From the NCBI GenBank assembly GCA_024763135.1, contig JANTGD010000019.1:1-18755 (forward strand): a stretch of 18,755 nt of DNA. Reading direction: 5' to 3'. Every line of letters starts with the position of its first letter. Within the stretch, counting starts at the first letter, position 1. Below the pieces are notes generated by a model. The model had not been told where the DNA came from, did not search any database, and was given only the letters and a program-made list of their open reading frames with translations. Below, piece by piece: positions 7,122-13,483 of this stretch. The position numbers and the translations under genes were made by a program. The DNA is from Thiotrichales bacterium (GTDB taxonomy: Bacteria > Pseudomonadota > Gammaproteobacteria > UWMA-0217).

Positions 7122-8402
7122 ATGTCAAAACTCATTCAATCGATTCGCGGAATGCACGATATCCTGCCGCAAGACAGCGGGGCCTGGCATTGGCTGGAAA
7201 CCGTCGCGCGGAATATTCTGGAGCGTTATGGCTATCAGGAAATCCGCATGCCGTTGGTGGAAAAAACCGAACTTTTCAAGCGATCCATCGGGGAAGTGAC
7301 GGATATCGTAGAAAAAGAGATGTACAGCTTTCAGGATCGCAATGGCGAAAGTCTGAGCCTGCGTCCCGAAGGTACCGCAGGATGTGTGCGGGCCGGCCTG
7401 CAGCATGGATTGCTCTATGGACAGCAGCAAAGGCTCTGGTATCAAGGGCCGATGTTTCGCCACGAGCGGCCACAAAAAGGTCGTTATCGTCAGTTTCATC
7501 AGATTGGCGTGGAGACTTTCGGATTCGCCGGACCCCAGATTGAAGCGGAACTGATCGCACTATCAGCGCGACTTTGGCATGCGTTGGGGTTACCGGAATT
7601 CCGTCTGGAAATCAACAGCCTCGGGAGTCCAGAGGCGCGTCGGGTCTATCGAGAACAGTTGGTCAATTTCTATCGCGGTCATTTCGATGAACTTGATGCG
7701 GACAGTCAGCGTCGTCTTGAGAGTAATCCCTTGCGTATCCTCGATAGTAAACACCCGCAGATGCAGGCGCTCAACGCACAGGCACCCTCATTGCAAGCGT
7801 ATCTGGATGACGCGTCACAAGCGCATTTTGAGCAGTTACAGCAAAGCCTGGACGCCCTGCAAATCGCGTATACCGTCAATCCCAGACTGGTGCGTGGGCT
7901 GGATTACTATTCGCACACAGTTTTCGAGTGGATTACCGATGAATTGGGTGCTCAAGGCACCGTATGTGCGGGGGGACGCTATGATGGTTTGGTGACTCAA
8001 CTGGGGGGTAAGCCAGTCCCCGCAGCGGGGTTCGCGCTCGGGGTCGAGCGGTTGCTCGAATTGGCGCGTGCACATAACACGGAAGTCGGCCGGCTCAGTC
8101 CGCATGCGTATTTGATCTTAGCGGGTCGCGACGCCGAGCGCGAGGGAGCAGTGCTAGCGGAACAGTTGCGCAGTGATCTGCCTGGCTTGCGGCTTGTAAT
8201 GAATGCGTCGGGAGGCAGTTTCAAAGCGCAGATGAAACGCGCCGATAAGAGCGGTGCAGCGTATGCGTTAATTCTAGGCGACAATGAAATCGAGCAACAG
8301 ACGATTTCTTTAAAACCCCTGCGTACCGAGCAGTTTGTGCAGCAGGCGTATGCGTATGCGGCGCTGTGTGACAAGCTGTCTGAATTAATTGGAGTTGAGT
8401 AA
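7122..8402 (+). CDS. hisS: Histidyl-tRNA synthetase
   Basis: HisS charges tRNA-His with histidine in the cytoplasm as a class II dimer. The 426-residue product has normal length. Motif 1 lies at about 43-58 (MPLVEKTELFKRSIGE) and motif 2 at 111-127 (MFRHERPQKGRYRQFHQ). The histidine-specific RGLDYYSHTVFE is at 258-269 and motif 3 at 301-314 (AAGFALGVERLLEL). The C-terminal anticodon-binding domain runs from about 325. The ATG at 7122 begins the canonical N-terminus, with IRGMHDILP at 8-16. The stop TAA shares its last base with the yfgM ATG (TAATG), indicating coupled translation. No odd feature is seen. Confidence 0.97.
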   Translation: MSKLIQSIRGMHDILPQDSGAWHWLETVARNILERYGYQEIRMPLVEKTELFKRSIGEVTDIVEKEMYSFQDRNGESLSLRPEGTAGCVRAGLQHGLLYGQQQRLWYQGPMFRHERPQKGRYRQFHQIGVETFGFAGPQIEAELIALSARLWHALGLPEFRLEINSLGSPEARRVYREQLVNFYRGHFDELDADSQRRLESNPLRILDSKHPQMQALNAQAPSLQAYLDDASQAHFEQLQQSLDALQIAYTVNPRLVRGLDYYSHTVFEWITDELGAQGTVCAGGRYDGLVTQLGGKPVPAAGFALGVERLLELARAHNTEVGRLSPHAYLILAGRDAEREGAVLAEQLRSDLPGLRLVMNASGGSFKAQMKRADKSGAAYALILGDNEIEQQTISLKPLRTEQFVQQAYAYAALCDKLSELIGVE

Positions 8403-9046
8403 TGAATGACTATGTCACAGATGAGCAACGCGTTGAGGAGCTGAAGAAATGGTGGGTCGAAAACGGCGCTTATTTATTGGGTGGAGTCATTCTCGGCCTG
8501 GCGCTGTTATTTGGTTGGAATACTTGGCGCAATCATCAGGAAAGTCAGCGAGCGGCGGCTTATGACCTTTACACTGAGCTCTCTGCAGCGGTTGAAGAGC
8601 AATCACTGGAGCAAGCCAAAACACTGGTCGCCAAGTTACAGCAAGACTACGGTGCCACGCCTTATGCGGCGCTTGGCAGCATGGCACTCGCGAAACTGGC
8701 AGTGAAGACAACACAGTATGTCGAGGCTGAAACTGCGCTGACCGAGGCCATGACGCGCGGTAAACAGGCCGAGCTTCAAGAAGTCGCTCGCCTACGCCTG
8801 GTGCGTGTGAAGCTGGCGTTGAAAAAGCCCGATGATGCGCTGGAATTGCTCTCTGCTGAATGGCCAGTGGCTTATCTGTCATTGACAGAGGAACTCAAAG
8901 GAGATGCTTATCTGCAGAAGGGAGATCGGGCTGCTGCGCGTACCGCGTACGATAAGGCATTGCTAAGTGCCACCAGTGGCATTGAGTTTTTACGCATGAA
9001 GCGTGATGACCTGGGTGAGGAAACATCAACGGAGGCCGCATCTTGA
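8402..9046 (+). CDS. yfgM: YfgM, membrane-anchored TPR protein of the periplasmic chaperone network
   Basis: YfgM is an inner-membrane protein with a large periplasmic TPR domain. In E. coli it binds the Sec translocon accessory protein PpiD and helps hand over secreted proteins. The 214-residue product has a short charged N-terminus (DEQRVEELKKWW, 7-18), one membrane segment at about 22-41 (GAYLLGGVILGLALLFGW), and helical TPR-like repeats to the end (DLYTELSAAVEEQ, GDAYLQKGDRAAARTAYDKAL). Length and layout match the family. It overlaps hisS by one base and bamB by four bases (TTGA), so hisS-yfgM-bamB form a tight translational unit. The same gene order is found in E. coli. Confidence 0.9.
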   Translation: MNDYVTDEQRVEELKKWWVENGAYLLGGVILGLALLFGWNTWRNHQESQRAAAYDLYTELSAAVEEQSLEQAKTLVAKLQQDYGATPYAALGSMALAKLAVKTTQYVEAETALTEAMTRGKQAELQEVARLRLVRVKLALKKPDDALELLSAEWPVAYLSLTEELKGDAYLQKGDRAAARTAYDKALLSATSGIEFLRMKRDDLGEETSTEAAS

Positions 9047-10173
9047 GAATCTGGCTGCTGTTTCTGCTAGTGATGGGGTTGAGCGCCTGCGCCGGCAGCG
9101 ACAATGTGCAACCGCCAACCCCGTTACAAAAACTTGATCATAGTATTCCGGTCAAACGGCTCTGGCGGACTGATACGGGCGAGGGAAATGGAAAGTACTA
9201 TCTGCGTCTACACCCCCTGATTGCCGCAGACAAGGTCTATGTGGTAAGTGCAACAGGCCAGTTGGGCGCGTTCAGGTTGCAAGATGGGGGGCGCATCTGG
9301 TCGCAAAAACTTGAACAGCGGATCACTGCGGGAGTCGATGGCAATGCCGATCTGTTGCTGGTGGGTGCTGAAGATGGGCGGCTGACCGGTCTCTCCCCGA
9401 ATGCAGGCGAGTTGCGCTGGCAGCAATCCTTATCGAGCACCGTGACGGCCGTGTCCAATGTGCTCGATGGTCGCGTCGTGGCGCGCACCGGTGATGGTTA
9501 CATCTATGCGTTATCGGTTGAGAGTGGAAAAATTGTCTGGAAACTCAATCGACCCGTCCCCACATTGAGTCTGCAGGGACAGGGTCAACCAATTCTCGCG
9601 CGCGGCGCCGCGATCGTCGGTCTTGACAACGGACGAGTCCTTCTGCTGTCACTTAAAACCGGCGCAGTAGGCTGGGAAAAAACCGTTGCGTCTCCAAGGG
9701 GACGTAGTGAATTGGAACGTATGGTGGATATCGATGGCCGGATGGCACTCGATGGTTCGACATTGTATGTGGTGACCTATAATGGTCAGGTCGCGGCTAT
9801 TGATGCACGGAGTGGCAATCTGATTTGGAAGCGGGAAGCCTCTAGTGTCACGGGTGTGACCCTGGCGCCGAATGCCCTGGTATTCAGTGATGATGAAGGC
9901 GTCGTGTGGAAACTGGATCGCCGTACCGGGATACCCATTTGGAAACAGGACAGTTTGAAGTTTCGTCGGCTGACCCGGCCAGCGCTACTTGAGAACTATG
10001 CGGTGGTCGCGGATTTTGAAGGCTATCTGCACTGGCTGGATATCGACACAGGCAAACTCGTCGCCCGAGGGCGGGCCGATCATGCTGGTGTCCTGAGTCC
10101 CCCCCAAGTCGTCGATAAGCGTGTCATAGTGCTCGGCCAGAGCGGTGAGTTGAGCGCTTGGTCATTGGAATAG
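9043..10173 (+). CDS. bamB: BamB, outer-membrane assembly lipoprotein
   Basis: BamB is a lipoprotein subunit of the BAM complex that inserts beta-barrel proteins into the outer membrane; its eight-bladed propeller docks on the POTRA domains of BamA. The 376-residue product starts with a lipoprotein signal peptide, lipobox LSAC, and lipidation at C16. The mature chain shows repeated PQQ-like blades (KVYVVSATGQLGAFRLQDGGRIW, GYIYALSVESGKIVWK, GQVAAIDARSGNLIWKR, GVVWKLDRRTGIPIWK, GYLHWLDIDTGKLVAR). The start is TTG at 9043, overlapping the yfgM stop (TTGA). No closer ATG would keep the signal peptide intact: the ATG at residue 11 falls within the hydrophobic core. This indicates translation coupled to yfgM. 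Confidence 0.94.
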   Translation: MRIWLLFLLVMGLSACAGSDNVQPPTPLQKLDHSIPVKRLWRTDTGEGNGKYYLRLHPLIAADKVYVVSATGQLGAFRLQDGGRIWSQKLEQRITAGVDGNADLLLVGAEDGRLTGLSPNAGELRWQQSLSSTVTAVSNVLDGRVVARTGDGYIYALSVESGKIVWKLNRPVPTLSLQGQGQPILARGAAIVGLDNGRVLLLSLKTGAVGWEKTVASPRGRSELERMVDIDGRMALDGSTLYVVTYNGQVAAIDARSGNLIWKREASSVTGVTLAPNALVFSDDEGVVWKLDRRTGIPIWKQDSLKFRRLTRPALLENYAVVADFEGYLHWLDIDTGKLVARGRADHAGVLSPPQVVDKRVIVLGQSGELSAWSLE

Positions 10174-10510
10174 TGTGCGATTGGGTATCTGGCTACGTTA
10201 AGGGCGCGCTTTCGTATCACTCGTTGCATGAGCTCTTACACACGCCGTTGCTCGCTCAAAAAGGAGAGGGCAGGGAGAGTGTGGCTATTAACCCGGCAAC
10301 AAAACAGCTCGAGTTCGGGGTGTCCGGCCTGGGTGGGAGTATGGTGCCGGGTTAATAACAAGTCAGTGATTTTCGCTCTGATGTTCAGCGAATGCTGCTG
10401 CCATATTTCATCCGGTGCCTATGTTGCCAATTACTGATTATTTTCTTCTGTCTGTCAGCGCCAAGCACACCTTGGATGTTCTGCCGGATGCCTAAATTAC
10501 CGCGTGGTCT
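10174..10510. other. Intergenic gap bamB-der
   Basis: These 337 bases hold no convincing gene. An open frame at 10158-10355 (65 codons) overlaps the bamB end and lacks a plausible product. The main feature is the perfect inverted repeat at 10286-10357. TTGCCA at 10424-10429 resembles a -35 box, but no -10 lies at the right distance, so I do not call a promoter for der. No T-rich intrinsic terminator follows bamB, so read-through into der is possible. Confidence 0.5.
10286..10357. repeat. Perfect 13-bp inverted repeat with 46-base spacer
   Basis: TATTAACCCGGCA (10286-10298) and TGCCGGGTTAATA (10345-10357) are exact reverse complements separated by 46 bases. No T-run follows, so it is not a normal intrinsic terminator. 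No target-site duplication is visible at the flanks. It could be a palindromic intergenic element, a small non-autonomous transposon remnant, or an RNA stem between bamB and der. Confidence 0.65.
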
Positions 10511-11899
10511 ATGAAATCTGTCATTGCTTTGGTGGGACGTCCCAATGTGGGCAAGTCCACCCTCTTCAATCAATTGACCCGTTCGCGAAATGCGATTGTG
10601 GCCAATTATCCGGGGCTGACCCGTGATCGCCAATATGGTGTTGGACGAGTAGGCGGGGAGTATCTGGTGGTCGATACCGGTGGATTGGCAGAAGCGGACA
10701 GCCAGCTCGAGACGCTCATGGCAGGTCAGACCTGGCAGGGGATTGAAGAGGCAGATCGTATCATCTGGATGGTCGATGGGCGGGCCGGCCTTACCGTGGC
10801 CGATGAACTCATTGCAAAAGCGTTACGCCACAGTGGCAAGCCGGTTTATTTGGCGGTCAATAAAACCGACGGGATCGATCCTGAGCAAGCGCTGAGTGAA
10901 TTCTATCCATTCGGATTCCATGGGCCGTTTGCCATTGCTGCAGCGCATGGTCGCGGACTGCAATCCTTGATGGCGCAGGTGCTGGCGGGATTACCACCAC
11001 TCACACAACCGGCAGAGGTGGAGCATGCGGGTATCCGGCTTGCGTTCGTGGGGCGTCCCAATGTGGGGAAATCCACCTTAGTCAATCGAATCCTGGGTGA
11101 AGAACGCGTGGTTGTGAGCGACTTGCCAGGAACTACTCGGGACAGCATCTTTGTCCCGTTCGAGCACGCGGGACAGCACTACACGTTGATCGATACTGCA
11201 GGCGTGCGGCGCAGGGCCAAAGTCAAAGAGACCGTGGAGAAGTTTAGCGTGGTGAAAACCTTGGCGGCAATTGAGGCGGCCGATGTGGTGATTCACGTTC
11301 TGGACGCCCACGAAGGTATCACCGAACAGGATGTGCATTTAATGGGTCTGTCGCTCGAACTGGGGCGCGCGATCATCGTGGTGTTGAATAAGTGGGATGG
11401 CTTAAGTGACACGCAACGACAGCAAATCAAGTCGGATTACGCGCGGCAGCTGCCATTTCTCGATTTTGCGGAACGATTCACCATTTCCGCACTGCATGGT
11501 ACGGGAGTGGGACTGTTGTATGCTGCAGTGCAGCGGGCTTATCGCTCGGCTCAGGCAGATCTGTCCACGACGCAGTTGACGCGTTTGCTCGAGATCGCAG
11601 TGGCACGGCATCAACCGCCCCTGGTACGCGGGCGGCGTATTAAATTGCGCTATGCGCATCAAGGGGGGCGGCGCCCCCCTGTAATTGTGATTCATGGCAA
11701 TCAAGTAGATCAATTGCCGGGTGCGTACCGGCGCTATTTGGAAAATCACTTTAGGCAACAGCTCAAATTGGTGGGCACACCGATACGTTTCGAACTCAAA
11801 GTCGGGGAGAATCCCTATGCGGGCAAGCGCAACAAGTTGACCTCACGTCAAGTCCGCAGTCGGCAACGCCTGATGAAGCACGTCAGGCGTCGGAAATAG
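10511..11899 (+). CDS. der: Der (EngA), tandem GTPase for 50S ribosome assembly
   Basis: Der is an essential cytoplasmic GTPase with two G domains that assists late maturation of the 50S subunit. The 462-residue product shows both. G1 motifs GRPNVGKS lie at 9-16 and 181-188, G3 motifs DTGG (55-58) and DTAG (228-231), and G4 motifs NKTD (117-120) and NKWD (293-296). A KH-like C-terminal domain runs from about 350 (PPVIVIHGNQVDQLP, GTPIRFELKVGENPY), ending in a basic tail. The ATG at 10511 starts the conserved first G domain; the upstream ribosome-binding site is weak. The last codons contain ACGCCTGA (11866-11873) and TCAGGCGT (11883-11890), an 8-bp hairpin inside the coding end. It follows bamB, as in E. 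coli. Confidence 0.97.
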   Translation: MKSVIALVGRPNVGKSTLFNQLTRSRNAIVANYPGLTRDRQYGVGRVGGEYLVVDTGGLAEADSQLETLMAGQTWQGIEEADRIIWMVDGRAGLTVADELIAKALRHSGKPVYLAVNKTDGIDPEQALSEFYPFGFHGPFAIAAAHGRGLQSLMAQVLAGLPPLTQPAEVEHAGIRLAFVGRPNVGKSTLVNRILGEERVVVSDLPGTTRDSIFVPFEHAGQHYTLIDTAGVRRRAKVKETVEKFSVVKTLAAIEAADVVIHVLDAHEGITEQDVHLMGLSLELGRAIIVVLNKWDGLSDTQRQQIKSDYARQLPFLDFAERFTISALHGTGVGLLYAAVQRAYRSAQADLSTTQLTRLLEIAVARHQPPLVRGRRIKLRYAHQGGRRPPVIVIHGNQVDQLPGAYRRYLENHFRQQLKLVGTPIRFELKVGENPYAGKRNKLTSRQVRSRQRLMKHVRRRK

Positions 11900-11901
11900 A
11901 C

Positions 11902-11918
11902 AACTGACTGCGTCAGTT
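11902..11918 (+). other. Short hairpin after der
   Basis: AACTGAC (11902-11908) and GTCAGTT (11912-11918) form a perfect 7-bp stem with a 3-base loop directly after the der stop. No T-run follows, so it is a poor intrinsic terminator. Together with the 8-bp stem at 11866-11890 it could stabilise the der 3' end or mark a processing point before the aminotransferase gene. Confidence 0.35.
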
Positions 11919-11952
11919 CGCTGTAAACGTGGTTCGAGACACAGGAAAAATT

Positions 11953-13107
11953 GTGAAAATCTCTTCCAGAATGTCGGCAATTGAGCCATTCCATGTCATG
12001 CGCCTGCTGGCACGGGCGCAGGCGCTGGAAGCGCAAGGGAAGGATATCATTCACATGGAGGTCGGGGAGCCGGACTTTGCAACGCCAGAACCGATTGCCC
12101 TTGCTGCAGAACACGCACTGCGCGCTGGTCAGACTCACTACACCCCCGCGTTGGGGATACCTGCACTGCGCGAGGCGATTGCGGACTTCTATCAGCAACA
12201 ATTCAGGATCGATGTCGATCCCCAGCGTGTCGTAGTGACCACGGGTGGATCTGCGGCATTGCAGCTAGCCATATTATTGTTGATCGAATCGGGCGATCGT
12301 TTGCTGCTATCCGATCCCGGGTATCCTTGCAACCGGCACATGGTGACATTGGCTGGCGGAATTCCACAAACCGTCGCGGTCCGGGCGCAAACGAATTTCC
12401 AGTTTACCGCGGCGCAGGTGTCACAGGCTTGGCAGACTACGACACGTGGGATTTTGCTTACCTCTCCGTCGAATCCCACCGGCAGCGTTCTGAGCCGGGA
12501 AGAAATGCACAAGATCTACGCCGTCGTGCAGCATCATGAGGGCGTCATGTTGGTAGACGAAATCTACCAAAGCTTGGTCTATGACGAAGCGCCGATGACG
12601 GCGCTCGGCTTGGGAGAAGACGTGTTTGTCATCAACAGTTTTTCGAAGTATTTTGGCATGACGGGTTGGCGGTTGGGTTGGATGGTTGCACCATGGTCCT
12701 GTGTTGCGGCGCTGGAAAAGCTGGCGCAGAATCTCTATTTGGCACCGCCCACGCTTGCGCAACACGCAGCCCTGGCGGCCTTTCAACCCGCTACGCTGGA
12801 GATTCTGGAAGCGCGTCGGGAGCTGTTCAGGCAGCGTCGGGATTTTTTGGCGGAGGCGTTGAGAACGCTGGGGTTTGGTCTCGACTATCAACCCGGAGGC
12901 GCATTTTATCTTTACGTCGACAGTCGTCACTATGGGCCAGACAGCGATGTGTTGGCCGAGCGCATGCTGGAGGAAATTGGGGTCGCTGTCACACCCGGGC
13001 GGGATTTTGGGACGCAGGCCGCAGAACGCTATCTCAGATTCGCCTTTACTACAGATTACGCACGCTTGGAAGCCGCTGTGGAACGGCTGGCGCAGTGGCG
13101 GAGCTAG
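11953..13107 (+). CDS. Class I/II PLP-dependent aminotransferase
   Basis: This is a fold-type I aminotransferase of the AspC/AlaA-like group that moves amino groups between an amino acid and a 2-oxo acid with pyridoxal phosphate; its substrate cannot be read from sequence. From GTG 11953 it has 384 residues. Visible motifs are GEPDFATP (38-45), HYTPALGIPALREAI (62-76), the PLP-binding TTGGSAALQ (96-104), SPSNPTG (171-177) with N174, VDEIY (201-205), and the Schiff-base K232 in NSFSKYFGMTGWRLGW. The GTG at 11953 has an AGGA site 6 bases upstream. GTG at 11929 and ATG at 11971 are in-frame alternatives. It lies 53 bases after der and may belong to the same transcript. It is followed by the tandem-repeat array. 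Confidence 0.88.
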   Translation: MKISSRMSAIEPFHVMRLLARAQALEAQGKDIIHMEVGEPDFATPEPIALAAEHALRAGQTHYTPALGIPALREAIADFYQQQFRIDVDPQRVVVTTGGSAALQLAILLLIESGDRLLLSDPGYPCNRHMVTLAGGIPQTVAVRAQTNFQFTAAQVSQAWQTTTRGILLTSPSNPTGSVLSREEMHKIYAVVQHHEGVMLVDEIYQSLVYDEAPMTALGLGEDVFVINSFSKYFGMTGWRLGWMVAPWSCVAALEKLAQNLYLAPPTLAQHAALAAFQPATLEILEARRELFRQRRDFLAEALRTLGFGLDYQPGGAFYLYVDSRHYGPDSDVLAERMLEEIGVAVTPGRDFGTQAAERYLRFAFTTDYARLEAAVERLAQWRS

Positions 13108-13125
13108 TTTACATCCATAGGAAAT

Positions 13126-13401
13126 TAACGCCGAGCTGCACCAAAAGGCCACCTGTAATGATGCAGTATGCTTGGATTTTGGTGCAGATCAAGGCATTGA
13201 CGCGCACAGCGCGGGAGCATACATACAGTATGTGACTAAGCGAGCACGAAAATAACGCCGAGCTGCACCAAAAGGCTACCTGTAATGATGCAGTATGCTT
13301 GGATTTTGGTGCAGATCAAGGCATTGACGCGCACAGCGCAGGAGCATACATGCAGTATGTGACTAAGCGAGCACGAAAATAACGCCGAGCTGCACCAAAA
13401 G
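13126..13401. repeat. 127-bp tandem repeat array built of inverted arms (2.2 copies)
   Basis: Units begin at 13126, 13253 and 13380, an exact 127-base period; the third copy is cut after about 22 bases. Copies 1 and 2 differ at only about three positions: C/T in the ACCTG-proximal segment, G/A before GGAGC, and A/G in the ACATRCAGT segment. Each unit holds CTGCACCAAAA (13136-13146, 13263-13273, partial copy 13390-13400) and its exact complement TTTTGGTGCAG (13177-13187, 13304-13314). Arms alternate with 30- and 75-base spacers. ACATAC-A-GTATGT is a smaller palindrome in copy 1. No long open frame or CRISPR-like spacing is seen. Confidence 0.9.
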
Positions 13402-13441
13402 ACAAGCGTACGTAAGGCTACAAACGCCTACTCGCAGCTCC

Positions 13442-13447
13442 TATACT
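13442..13447 (+). promoter_or_regulatory. Possible -10 box for the GGDEF-EAL regulator
   Basis: TATACT is one mismatch from the sigma-70 -10 consensus and lies 36 bases before the ATG at 13484, a reasonable leader length. The matching -35 is weak (TACAAA at 13419-13424), so an activator or another sigma factor may be needed, or the match may be chance. Confidence 0.3.
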
Positions 13448-13483
13448 GAACCACACTAAAATCACACTCGACGGGGTCTGGGT

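Larger units (their letters stand above)
13108..13483. other. Intergenic region aminotransferase to GGDEF-EAL regulator
   Basis: This 376-base region is mostly the 127-bp repeat array (13126-13401). The remaining 82 bases before the regulator ATG contain TATACT at 13442-13447, which could be a -10 box. The best -35 at 17 bases, TACAAA, is poor, so the promoter is uncertain. The GGGTCTGGGT just before the ATG gives at most a weak ribosome-binding site. No T-rich terminator follows the aminotransferase gene, so the array arms may serve as the transcript end. Confidence 0.55.

Noticed and set aside
10158..10355. 65-codon open frame overlapping the bamB end
   Set aside because: It starts inside bamB in another frame, runs through the inverted repeat and has no recognisable domain or ribosome-binding site.
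12666..13235. 189-codon + strand open frame inside the aminotransferase gene
   Set aside because: It is an out-of-frame shadow of a clear PLP aminotransferase and ends in the repeat array.
13126..13401. CRISPR array
   Set aside because: The repeated unit is the whole 127 bases, with no variable spacers between short repeats and no cas genes nearby.
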